Source: Aquabacter sp. (GTDB lineage Bacteria > Pseudomonadota > Alphaproteobacteria > Rhizobiales > Xanthobacteraceae). Taken from it: a DNA stretch of 12,253 nucleotides. The notes beneath the pieces were generated by a model. It had not been told where the DNA came from and searched no databases. It was given only the letters and a program-made list of their open reading frames with translations. Location: NCBI GenBank assembly GCA_030147645.1, contig JASBUY010000357.1:1-12253 (forward strand), given 5' to 3'. The translations under genes were made by a program, and so were the position numbers. Positions 1 through 6,704 of this stretch are shown here, in pieces (positions within the stretch are counted from its first letter, which is position 1; each line of letters begins with the position of its first letter).

Positions 1-545
1 AACAGGCAGCGATAGGTGGGGTTGGGCGAGCCGTCCGGGCCGGTTTCATGGGGCCGCAAGGTGGTGAGCGTCGCGTCGAATGTGCCGAGGGCCGCCGTGA
101 CGAGTGTGCGCTTGGCGAGGGCGCAGGCATCCGAGACCAGATAGCGGGTGGCGAAATTGTCCGACCCGTCCACCACCACGTCCGCCCCTTCGATCAGGTC
201 CATGGCATTGGCGGGGGTGAGGCGCGCGCGGTGGGTCTCCATCACCACATGCGGATTGAGCGCCGCCACGGCTGCGCTGGCGCTCTCCACCTTGGGCCGG
301 CCGATATCCGCCGTGGTGTGGATGACCTGACGCTGGAGATTGGAGAGCGACACCTCGTCGTCGTCCACAAGGACGAGGCGCCCGACCCCTGCCGCCGCGA
401 GATAAAGCAGAACCGGCGCGCCCAGCCCCCCTGCGCCGATGACGAGCACGCGTGCGGCCTTGAGCTTCTGCTGGCCGGGACCGCCCACATCGCGCAGCAC
501 GATATGTCGGGCATAGCGTTCGATCTCTTCCGGGGAAAAGGCCAT
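1..545 (-). CDS. moeB: MoeB/ThiF/HesA-family adenylyltransferase (3' end outside window)
   Basis: E1-like enzyme that adenylates the C-terminal glycine of a ubiquitin-fold sulfur carrier (MoaD for molybdopterin, or ThiS for thiazole), a cytoplasmic ATP-dependent step. About 181 residues are visible and the gene runs off the left edge. The N-terminus is typical (RYARHIVLRDVGGPGQQKL). The nucleotide-binding motif GAGGLG is at residues 37-42, the DDDEVSLSNLQRQ segment at 61-73 carries the ATP-contacting Asn and Arg, and DGSDNF is at 126-131. The ATG at 545 has a GAGGAG ribosome site about 6 bases upstream. The last residues read PTYRC, so the first cysteine of the CYRC zinc pair found in E. coli MoeB is absent here; the rest of the zinc site lies outside. 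It sits about 105 bp downstream of the Nudix gene on the same strand. The fold is certain; the choice of MoeB over ThiF or a generic HesA protein is likely but not proven. Confidence 0.9.
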   Translation of the reverse strand, partial: MAFSPEEIERYARHIVLRDVGGPGQQKLKAARVLVIGAGGLGAPVLLYLAAAGVGRLVLVDDDEVSLSNLQRQVIHTTADIGRPKVESASAAVAALNPHVVMETHRARLTPANAMDLIEGADVVVDGSDNFATRYLVSDACALAKRTLVTAALGTFDATLTTLRPHETGPDGSPNPTYRCL

Positions 546-613
546 GCGATGCTCCTCGGGTCGCGTCAGCGTTGGACGGCGGGGTTGATGCGATTGCCGT
601 CCTAAATGGGGCG

Positions 614-627
614 CGTTCGCGCGAACG
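614..627. repeat. 14-bp perfect palindrome CGTTCGCGCGAACG
   Basis: A perfect inverted repeat lies in the 105-bp gap between the Nudix stop and the MoeB-like start, about 70 bp upstream of the latter. It could be a regulator half-site pair or a short hairpin between the two genes. No U tract follows on the minus strand, so it is not a classic terminator. Its function is unknown. Confidence 0.4.
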
Positions 628-650
628 GCACCGGCGGGGTCAAACGGCGT

Positions 651-1109
651 TCAGCGACGACCCGCATCCTCTGGGAGGAGACGGGCCGCCGCGCGCACCA
701 CATCGGCCAGTCCGCGCGTGGTGGCAAGCCCAGCCACCTCCTGCGGAAGAAACCAGCCGATCTCGGTCGCCTCAGGTCCCGGCTGCGGCTCGCCCTCGCG
801 CCAGAGCGCCGCATGGGCGATGACCACGAAATGAGAGGCGAGCGTGCCGTCCGCATCGTGGCCGATGAAATCAAGGGCGGCCGCGACGGCGATGATGTCT
901 GCCTCCACGTTTACTTCCTCACGGACTTCCCGGGCGGCAGCCTCGGCAAGCGTCTCGCCCGGCTCGACACGACCGCCGGGCAGGCTCCACAGGCCGAGAC
1001 CTGGCGCAAAGCCGCGCTTCGCCAGGAGCACGCGCTCGCCGCGAAACACCGCCGCGCTTGCTGCCAGCGTCGGACGCACCGCGGGCGGCGCATCTTGAGC
1101 CTGCGTCAT
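651..1109 (-). CDS. Nudix (NUDIX domain) hydrolase
   Basis: 152-residue Nudix pyrophosphohydrolase, of the class that cleaves nucleoside diphosphates linked to another group, often as house-cleaning of damaged or surplus nucleotides. The Nudix box runs from G46 to V68: G46, E52, then R60-E61-V62-R63-E64-E65. The usual Gly near the end of the box is Asn67, and the metal-binding glutamates are intact. The N-terminal strand (LAASAAVFRGERVLLAKRG) and GLWSLPGG are typical of ADP-ribose or MutT-like subfamilies, but the substrate cannot be read from the sequence. The ATG at 1109 has a GGAGA ribosome site about 9 bases upstream. It is probably transcribed with the MoeB-like gene downstream and is divergent from the HD gene. 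Confidence 0.9.
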   Translation of the reverse strand: MTQAQDAPPAVRPTLAASAAVFRGERVLLAKRGFAPGLGLWSLPGGRVEPGETLAEAAAREVREEVNVEADIIAVAAALDFIGHDADGTLASHFVVIAHAALWREGEPQPGPEATEIGWFLPQEVAGLATTRGLADVVRAAARLLPEDAGRR

Positions 1110-1352
1110 CTCTTATGTCTCCGTCGATTCGACGCGCGACCGGACCCCAGTGCAGGTGGCTTGTGACCGGCACAGACGGTGCGGCCCGCGTGACCCGCTT
1201 TGGCCTCGGGTCTAGATCAAGTCCGACGTGATTGCATCGCGATTAGATCGGCCAAACGCTTACCGTGCAAAAATTGGGGTCGATTCACCGTTCATGCCGG
1301 TTCAACAGGACCGGATCAGGCTCTAGGCTGGCGCCATCGAGGATCTCGAATC

Positions 1353-1982
1353 GTGACGTCGTCTCCCACCCGTTCCGCTCCCCAATCTTCCCCCTCAGCC
1401 CCCCGCGCCTGGCAGCGCATGCTCTCCGGACGCAGGCTCAATCTGCTGGACCCCTCCCCGCTCGACGTGGAAATCGAGGATATTGCCCACGGCCTGTCCC
1501 GCACGGCGCGCTGGAATGGTCAAACCACGGGCGAGAACATCTTTTCGGTGGCGCAGCATGCTTTGCTCGTGGAGCGCCTTGCGCGGCGCGCCGCACCGGA
1601 CATTGACCGGCGGTGGCGCATGGCGGTCCTGCTCCATGACGCACCGGAATATGTGATCGGCGACATGATTTCCCCTTTCAAGGCCGTCATCGGCGGCGAT
1701 TACAAGGCGGTCGAGGCCCGCCTGCTCGCGGCCATAAGCCTGCGCTTCGGGCTTCCCGCGACCTGGCCGGAGCCGCTGGTGAAGATCGTGAAGGCAGCGG
1801 ACCGTTCGGCCGCCTATCTTGAGGCCACCCGACTCGCGGGTTTTGCCTCCGACGAAGCCCGCCGCCTGTTTGGCCAGCCGACCCGGCTCGACCCCGCCCT
1901 GGAGGCGGAATATCTTACGCCGTGGACCGCCGCTTCGGCCAAGGACCGCTTCCTGGCCCGCTTCGAGGAGCTTGTGTCATGA
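1353..1982 (+). CDS. HD-domain phosphohydrolase, YfbR-like (5'-nucleotidase type)
   Basis: 209-residue metal-dependent phosphohydrolase of the HD superfamily. The HD residues are all visible: H69 (in FSVAQHALLVE), H95-D96 with E99 (LLHDAPEY) and D150 (KAADRSAAYLEA). This matches the pattern of YfbR, which dephosphorylates deoxynucleoside monophosphates; the substrate here is an inference. A start at GTG 1353 was chosen because GAGG lies about 10 bases upstream and the protein then begins just before the conserved RAWQRMLSGRRLNLLDPSP segment; ATG 1419 is an alternative. The frame is open upstream to 1200, but that part does not look like protein. Its TGA overlaps the ATG of the phosphatase gene (ATGA), so the two are probably co-transcribed and translationally coupled. 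The promoter should lie in the 243-bp gap shared with the Nudix gene; I could not pick one confidently. Confidence 0.87.
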   Translation: MTSSPTRSAPQSSPSAPRAWQRMLSGRRLNLLDPSPLDVEIEDIAHGLSRTARWNGQTTGENIFSVAQHALLVERLARRAAPDIDRRWRMAVLLHDAPEYVIGDMISPFKAVIGGDYKAVEARLLAAISLRFGLPATWPEPLVKIVKAADRSAAYLEATRLAGFASDEARRLFGQPTRLDPALEAEYLTPWTAASAKDRFLARFEELVS

Positions 1983-2485
1983 TCCATGTCTGCTCCCTCG
2001 CCCGCTTGCATGAGACGGTCGAACGCACCGGGGCGCGCCACGTCATCTCGCTGATCAATGGCGGCACGGTCTTCACCCGCCTCAGCAATGTGGATCCGAC
2101 AAACCATCTCTTTCTCGGCCTCAACGATATCGTGGAGGAGATGGAAGGGCTGGTCGCGCCCGCCGAGCACCACATGCACGAATTGCTGGATTTCGTGCGG
2201 GCCTGGCCGCGAGAGGCGCCGCTGGTGATCCACTGCTATGCCGGCATTTCGCGCTCCACGGCCGCGGCCTATGCGACGCTCTGCGCATTGATGCCGGAGC
2301 GGGACGAAGCGGAACTGGCCCAGGACCTGCGCCGCGCGTCTCCCACCGCGACGCCCAATGCCCGCCTTATCGCCCTCGCCGACGCCGCCTTGCGGCGCGA
2401 GGGCCGCATGGTGCGTGCCATCTCCGAGATCGGACGGGGCGGGGACGCCTACGAAGGCGAACCTTTTTCGCTTCCGCTTGGCTGA
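1979..2485 (+). CDS. Tyrosine/dual-specificity phosphatase-like CX5R protein
   Basis: 168-residue cytoplasmic cysteine phosphatase. The P-loop signature is present as H85-C86-YAGIS-R92-S, that is HCX5R, giving the nucleophilic Cys86 and phosphate-binding Arg92. Asp50 (GLNDIVEE) is a candidate general acid. The N-terminal part (MIHVCSLARLHET, HVISLING) matches the compact protein-tyrosine-phosphatase-like family common in Alphaproteobacteria. It starts inside the HD gene through an ATGA overlap and ends 4 bp from the convergent DUF952 gene. Being coupled to a nucleotidase-type HD enzyme suggests a small-molecule or nucleotide phosphate as substrate rather than a phosphoprotein, but this is inference. 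The C-terminal tail after about residue 145 is less family-like. Confidence 0.85.
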   Translation: MIHVCSLARLHETVERTGARHVISLINGGTVFTRLSNVDPTNHLFLGLNDIVEEMEGLVAPAEHHMHELLDFVRAWPREAPLVIHCYAGISRSTAAAYATLCALMPERDEAELAQDLRRASPTATPNARLIALADAALRREGRMVRAISEIGRGGDAYEGEPFSLPLG

Positions 2486-2489
2486 GCCT

Positions 2490-2846
2490 TCAGGGCCCCA
2501 CAGACTCGGGAAATTGGTGCATTCCATCCGCGCCCAGCGGCAGCGGCATCACCTGGAGCACGGCCGACAGCGGCAAGGGGCCGTAAAGGTGAGGAAACAG
2601 GTCGCCGCCGCGCGAGGGCTCCCAGCGCAGGGCGGCGCCGAGACGGGCGGCATCCACGGCCACCAGCAGTAGATCCCCCTGTCCGGAGAAATGCCGGCGC
2701 GCGGTCTCACGCGCCTGCGCGGCGGTGGAAAAATGAATGTAGCCATCCGCAAGATCGACCGGCGCGCCGTCGAACCGGCCTTCGGCCTCTGCCTGTATCC
2801 AAAGCGGCGAAGGTACAATCTTGAAGATGGGAGAGGGCGGTGCCAC
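2490..2846 (-). CDS. DUF952 family protein
   Basis: Protein of about 118 residues from the DUF952 family, whose biochemical role is not established as far as I know. Recognisable family segments are IFKIVPSPLW, GAPVDLADGYIHFST, the hydrophobic LLLVAVDAARLGAALRWEPSRGG and FPHLYGPLPLSAV. The GTG at 2846 was chosen because GGAGG sits 5 bases upstream. An ATG at 2858 in the same frame would add four residues (MEAS) but has a poor ribosome site. The gene converges with the phosphatase gene, with only 4 bp between the two stop codons, and diverges from the S24 regulator across a long gap. Confidence 0.85.
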   Translation of the reverse strand: MAPPSPIFKIVPSPLWIQAEAEGRFDGAPVDLADGYIHFSTAAQARETARRHFSGQGDLLLVAVDAARLGAALRWEPSRGGDLFPHLYGPLPLSAVLQVMPLPLGADGMHQFPESVGP

Positions 2847-3015
2847 ACTTGCCTCCATCAGGCTGGTACCGTGCCTTGCAGGGTCGGAGCCAGCGCGTCG
2901 GTGGGATAGTCCAAGTCGCTGCTATACCGCACATGACCCGTGTCGCGGATGGGAAATGCCCCGCTTCGGGCCCTTAGCTGTGCCGAAGATGCAAGGGAAT
3001 TCTGTCCGCAGTATC

Positions 3016-3043
3016 TTGCGTTGCATGTTTATTTTCCTAGATG
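3016..3043 (+). promoter_or_regulatory. Weak sigma-70-type promoter candidate for the S24 regulator
   Basis: TTGCGT, then 16 bases, then TAGATG, placed in the only AT-rich patch of the gap. It would leave an untranslated leader of about 190 bases before the ATG at 3240. The boxes match the consensus only partly, so this is a guess supported mainly by base composition. Confidence 0.25.
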
Positions 3044-3047
3044 TACC

Positions 3048-3063
3048 TTCGAGCCTGTTCGAG
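3048..3063 (+). repeat. Direct repeat TTCGAG-CCTG-TTCGAG (10-bp period)
   Basis: Two TTCGAG copies are spaced exactly one helical turn apart, starting just after the candidate -10 box for the S24 gene. This is where an autoregulatory operator for a LexA-like repressor could sit. Alphaproteobacterial LexA boxes are GTTC-N7-GTTC, which this is not. Confidence 0.3.
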
Positions 3064-3239
3064 TCGCGGCGCAGCGTCGGGCCTCTCAACCGACCGGGCC
3101 CTGTGCAGCACGTGCCGACACGCGGGGACCATTCAGTTTCGCAGGGCAGGCTTGCGCCGTGCTCGATCATTGCTTTCGGCCTCGTCGCCGGCCTTGGACA
3201 GGGCGCGGGGCGAGGTCCTGGACAATCAGGCAGGATCTG

Positions 3240-3941
3240 ATGCTGACCCACGGCCAAGTCTGGGGCGCGCTTGACCGCCTCGCCACCCATTACGGCCTTT
3301 CGGCCTCCGGGCTCGCGAAGAAAGCGGGCCTCGACCCCACCGCATTCAATAAATCCAAGCGCATCACAGCCGATGGGCGTCCGCGCTGGCCGTCCACGGA
3401 AAGCATCGCCAAGGTGCTGGCCGCCACCGGCGCGCGTATCGAGGATTTCACCGCCCTGCTAGAGGGCCAGTCTCTGCCCGACCTCGTGCGGGACGGCGGC
3501 AACGACACGGCGCGCGATCGCGCGCCCGGCTTTGCCGAAGAGCCCCGCCGCGCTGTGCGCGCCATCCCCCATATCGGCCTCGCCCAGGCGGGGAAGGGCG
3601 GCTATTTCGACGATGCCGGCTTTCCGGTGGGCGGGGGATGGGACGAAATCCTCTTTCCGGCAGTTGAGGACGAGCATGCCTATGCGCTGGAAATTTCCGG
3701 CGACAGCATGCAGCCGCTCTATCGCGCCGGCGATATCGTCATCGTCTCCCCGGGCGCCTCTGTGCGGCGGGGCGACCGTGTGGTGGTGAAAACCCGCGAA
3801 GGCGAAGTTCTGGCCAAGGAATTGGTGCGCAAAACCGCGAAGTCGCTCGATCTGAAATCCCTCAACGCCGCCTATGAGGACATCCAGCTTCCCCTGTCGG
3901 AGGTTGCCTGGATCGCCCGCATCATCTGGGCCACCCAGTAG
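3240..3941 (+). CDS. XRE-type HTH / LexA-like S24 peptidase-domain transcriptional regulator
   Basis: 233-residue repressor-like protein. An N-terminal helix-turn-helix lies around residues 5-75 (ALDRLATHYGLSASGLAKKAG, then STESIAKVLAATGARIEDF). The C-terminal S24 domain spans about 108-230. Ser156 in SGDSMQPLYRAGD is the nucleophile and Lys193 in EVLAKEL is the general base. Ala117-Gly118 in GLAQAGKGG lines up with the Ala-Gly bond that LexA and CI repressors cleave in themselves, so self-cleavage looks possible. The ATG at 3240 was chosen because AGGA lies just upstream and the HTH begins right after it. The gene converges on the DNA ligase gene with 6 bp between stops. A solitary S24 regulator like this is common on alphaproteobacterial chromosomes, so a prophage origin is not needed; no phage genes are nearby. 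The target genes are unknown. Confidence 0.87.
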   Translation: MLTHGQVWGALDRLATHYGLSASGLAKKAGLDPTAFNKSKRITADGRPRWPSTESIAKVLAATGARIEDFTALLEGQSLPDLVRDGGNDTARDRAPGFAEEPRRAVRAIPHIGLAQAGKGGYFDDAGFPVGGGWDEILFPAVEDEHAYALEISGDSMQPLYRAGDIVIVSPGASVRRGDRVVVKTREGEVLAKELVRKTAKSLDLKSLNAAYEDIQLPLSEVAWIARIIWATQ

Positions 3942-3947
3942 CCGGCG

Positions 3948-5603
3948 TCACGCTTCGCGGATCAGGGCTTCCAGAGTTTCCAGACGGTCGGCCTCGCGTG
4001 GCGGCTTGTCCCAGCGCAGGCGGGCAATGCGCGGAAATCGCATGGCCACGCCCGACCGATGTCGGGTGGAACGCGCCAAACCCTCGAAGGCCACTTCCAG
4101 CACCAGCCCGGCCTCGGCATCATGCAGCACTTCGCGCACCGGGCCGAAGCGGTTGACCGTGTTGGCGCGCACGAATTTGTCGATCGCCTTCAATTCCTCG
4201 TCCGTGAAGCCGAAATAGGCCTTTCCCACCGGCACCAGCACGTCTCCGTCCGGCCCCGCGCTCCAGACGCCGAACGTGTAATCCGAATAATAAGACGAGC
4301 GCTTGCCATGGCCGCGCTGCGCATACATGAGCACCGCATCGACGGTGTGCGGATCGCGCTTCCATTTCCACCACGGCCCCTTGGGGCGTCCGGGGAGATA
4401 GAAGCTGTCGCAGCGCTTCAGCATGACCCCTTCGACTGCTTCCGCATCCTCCCCCGCACCCGCCGCCGCGGGATCGGCACGGGCGGCCGCCAATTCCTCC
4501 CAGGTGCCGAACGGCACGAGGGGCGAGAGATCGAGGCGAGATGCGGCGCCATGGGCGGCGGCAAGGCGAACCACCATCGCCTCCAGCCGCGTGCGCCGCT
4601 CCGCGAAGGGGCGCTCGCGCAGATCTTCCCCCTCGTCCACCAGAAGGTCATAGGCACGCACATGGGCGGGAAAGTCCCGCAGCATGCGCGGAGTCACGCT
4701 CTTCCGGTTGAGGCGCTGCTGCAGCACGTTGAAGGACTGGACCCGCTCGTCCCTGCGCACCAGCAGCTCCCCGTCCAGCGCGCCTGAAAAGTCCAATGCC
4801 TCCACAAGATCAGGAAAGGCGGGGGAGATGTCTTCGCCGGTGCGGCTGTAAAGACGCACCACGCGCGCACCGTCTGCCGCCCTGCCCGCCACCACCTGGA
4901 CGCGGATGCCGTCCCATTTCCATTCGGCGGAAAAATGGGCGGGGTCGAGCGCGGCCATGTCGCCGGCTTCCAGGGCATGGGCCAGCATGACCGGCCGGAA
5001 GGGAACGGGATCCCCCGTCTCCGGGCGCTCGGCACGTCCCTCCACCCAGGCGAACAGCTCCTCATAGGGCGCGGCGAGGCCCGGCCACACCAGTTCCACC
5101 GCGTCGGGAGGAAGGTCTCCGAGGCTGGCGACGGCGGTCTTGGCGAGGCGCGCGGACGCGCCGACGCGCAGCGAACCCGTAATGAGCTTGAGCAGGGCCC
5201 AGCGGCCGGTATCGTCCAGCCCGTCCAGCCAAGCGGCGAGTTGCGCCGGGAGATCGCGCTTCGGCAGACGCGCCAGGGCCTCGACGATCTCGGACAGGAG
5301 CGGCGAATGATTGGGCCGCTGATGCGCCGGCGGCGCGGGCCACATCAGCGCGACCGTCTCTGAAAGATCGCCCACATAATCGTAGGACAGCGCGAAGAGG
5401 ACCGGGTCCGCCCGCTCCATGATGAGCGCGCGCACCAGACCTGGCTTGGCATTGGCGAAGGACAGGGCGCCGGTCAGGGCGGCGAGCGCATAACCGCGCT
5501 CGGGATCTGGCGTCGCGCGGAAATAGTCCGCCATGAGGCGGATCTTGGCGTTGCGGCCGCTTTCATAGGCGAGGCGATCGAGAAGGGCGGCAAAGCGGTT
5601 CAT
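3948..5603 (-). CDS. ATP-dependent DNA ligase (ligase-exonuclease cluster type, TIGR04120-like)
   Basis: 551-residue ATP-dependent DNA ligase that seals nicks by a Lys-AMP intermediate. An N-terminal DNA-binding domain spans about 1-200. In the nucleotidyltransferase core, motif I is K229-WDGIR, motif III is D277-GELLV, motif IIIa is near AYDLLVDEGED (317-327), motif IV is EGVMLKR (391-397) and motif V is WWKWKRD (411-417). An OB-fold follows to the C-terminus. The match is to the bacterial family annotated as 'cisplatin damage response ATP-dependent DNA ligase', not to the LigD polymerase-ligase of end joining; no primase or 3'-phosphoesterase domain is attached. Its ATG overlaps the stop of the exonuclease gene (ATGA), so the two are translationally coupled and should act together in repair. 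It is additional to the NAD-dependent LigA expected elsewhere. Confidence 0.95.
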   Translation of the reverse strand: MNRFAALLDRLAYESGRNAKIRLMADYFRATPDPERGYALAALTGALSFANAKPGLVRALIMERADPVLFALSYDYVGDLSETVALMWPAPPAHQRPNHSPLLSEIVEALARLPKRDLPAQLAAWLDGLDDTGRWALLKLITGSLRVGASARLAKTAVASLGDLPPDAVELVWPGLAAPYEELFAWVEGRAERPETGDPVPFRPVMLAHALEAGDMAALDPAHFSAEWKWDGIRVQVVAGRAADGARVVRLYSRTGEDISPAFPDLVEALDFSGALDGELLVRRDERVQSFNVLQQRLNRKSVTPRMLRDFPAHVRAYDLLVDEGEDLRERPFAERRTRLEAMVVRLAAAHGAASRLDLSPLVPFGTWEELAAARADPAAAGAGEDAEAVEGVMLKRCDSFYLPGRPKGPWWKWKRDPHTVDAVLMYAQRGHGKRSSYYSDYTFGVWSAGPDGDVLVPVGKAYFGFTDEELKAIDKFVRANTVNRFGPVREVLHDAEAGLVLEVAFEGLARSTRHRSGVAMRFPRIARLRWDKPPREADRLETLEALIREA

Positions 5604-6661
5604 GCTTCGCCCGCCTCGCTTGCGGCGGGCGCGGCCGGGCTCGGGGCCGGCGCGTCCTCACCCTCCTCCTCGCCATAGCCCACCATATGGAGCGGCCGGG
5701 CCCGCAGGCCGATGGAGCCCGCCCAATGGACCAGCGCTTCTTCCGCGCCATGGGTCACCCAGAGTTCCCGGCATCCGGTCGCGGTGATGGAGGCGAGCAG
5801 CCCATCCCAGTCCGCATGATCCGAAATGACCAGGGGCAGTTCGATGCCCCGTTGGCGCGCCCGGGCACGCACCCGCATCCAACCCGATGCAAAGGCCGCG
5901 ACGGGATCGGGAAAGCGGCGCGACCAGACGTCCGTGAGAGCCGAGGGCGGGGCGATCACCACGGCGCCGGCAAGCTCCGCCTTGGCCGCGCCCGTCGCGG
6001 GGCGCACCGGCCCAAGCGGAATGCCCTGCGCCTCATAGTAGGCGGTGATGGACGCGAGGGCGCCATGCAGGAAGATGGGCGCGTCGTGCCCGGCGGCACG
6101 CAGCAAAGCGATGACCCGCTGGGCCTTTCCCAGCGAATAGGCGCCGACGAGATGCGCCCGATCCGGAAATACAGTTAGAGAATTCAATAACTTGGCGGTC
6201 TCGCGGGCAGCCGGGGGATGGCGGAACACCGGCAATCCGAAAGTCGCCTCGGAGATGAAGACGTCGCAGGGCACCGGCTCGAACCGGGCGCACGTGGGAT
6301 CGAACGTCTCCTTGTAATCGCCGGACGCAACAATGGTGAGCCCGCGCCAGGACAGGGCCATCTGGGCCGAGCCGAGCACATGGCCGGCGGGATGCGCGGT
6401 GATGCGCACGCCACCCACCGTTACGCTCTCCCCATACGCGATGGCTTGTGTCGCCCCCGCAAAGGCCGCCCCGTAGCGAATGGCCATGAGATCCAGCGTC
6501 TCGCGCGTGGCGAGCACATGCTCGTGCCCCGGGCGCGCATGGTCCGAATGGCCATGGGTGATGACCGCGCGCGGCACGGGGCGCACCGGATCGATGTAGA
6601 AATCGCCGACTGGGCAATGGAGCCCGCGAGGTGTGGGTCGCAGCAGGTCTTCCGGGCGCAT
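5600..6661 (-). CDS. Ligase-associated DNA exonuclease (metallo-beta-lactamase/beta-CASP fold, TIGR04122-like)
   Basis: 353-residue metal-dependent nuclease of the beta-CASP (SNM1/Artemis-like) fold, which family knowledge places with the ATP-dependent ligase. Metal motifs are H36-G-H38-S-D40-H41, H94 (PAGHVLGSAQ), D115 (SGDYKETFDPT), H282 (ISDHADWDGL) and H304 (WVTHG). ISEATFG (136-142) and GAYSLGKAQRV (173-183) are also characteristic. The tail after about residue 330 is acidic, then Ala/Pro-rich, and probably disordered. The ATG at 6661 puts the family's RPTPRGL motif close to the N-terminus. An ATG at 6706 would add 15 residues whose codons have much lower third-position GC than the gene; neither start has a good ribosome site. 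The DEXH helicase and phosphoesterase partners known from other genomes are not in this window. Confidence 0.92.
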   Translation of the reverse strand: MRPEDLLRPTPRGLHCPVGDFYIDPVRPVPRAVITHGHSDHARPGHEHVLATRETLDLMAIRYGAAFAGATQAIAYGESVTVGGVRITAHPAGHVLGSAQMALSWRGLTIVASGDYKETFDPTCARFEPVPCDVFISEATFGLPVFRHPPAARETAKLLNSLTVFPDRAHLVGAYSLGKAQRVIALLRAAGHDAPIFLHGALASITAYYEAQGIPLGPVRPATGAAKAELAGAVVIAPPSALTDVWSRRFPDPVAAFASGWMRVRARARQRGIELPLVISDHADWDGLLASITATGCRELWVTHGAEEALVHWAGSIGLRARPLHMVGYGEEEGEDAPAPSPAAPAASEAGEA

Positions 6662-6704
6662 ATCGCGCCGTATATGGGGGAAGAAACAGGTTTCGCGAGG
6701 GGTC

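Larger units (their letters stand above)
2859..3239. other. Gene-free divergent region between DUF952 and the S24 regulator
   Basis: 381 bases with no convincing gene. The plus-strand frame is open upstream of the S24 gene back to 2940, but those residues are Cys/Arg-rich and unlike any domain. Contents: a small hairpin (CCCG-CTT-CGGG) near 2957-2966, an AT-rich patch at 3011-3043 that holds a weak promoter candidate, and a direct repeat TTCGAG-N4-TTCGAG at 3048-3063. I saw no tRNA; a GTTCGAGTC string near 3057 lacks pairing arms. Confidence 0.6.

Noticed and set aside
1290..1303. GTTC-N6-GTTC upstream of the HD gene, resembling an alphaproteobacterial SOS (LexA) box
   Set aside because: The spacer is 6 bases, not the required 7, so the half-sites are out of register.
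1922..1978. Upstream extension of the phosphatase reading frame
   Set aside because: It overlaps the HD gene without a ribosome site; the family N-terminus begins at the ATG at 1979.
3057..3066. GTTCGAGTC string resembling a tRNA T-loop
   Set aside because: The flanks do not pair as a T-stem and there is no acceptor or anticodon arm upstream.
2940..3239. 100-codon upstream extension of the S24 regulator
   Set aside because: The residues resemble no domain and the HTH starts cleanly after the ATG at 3240.
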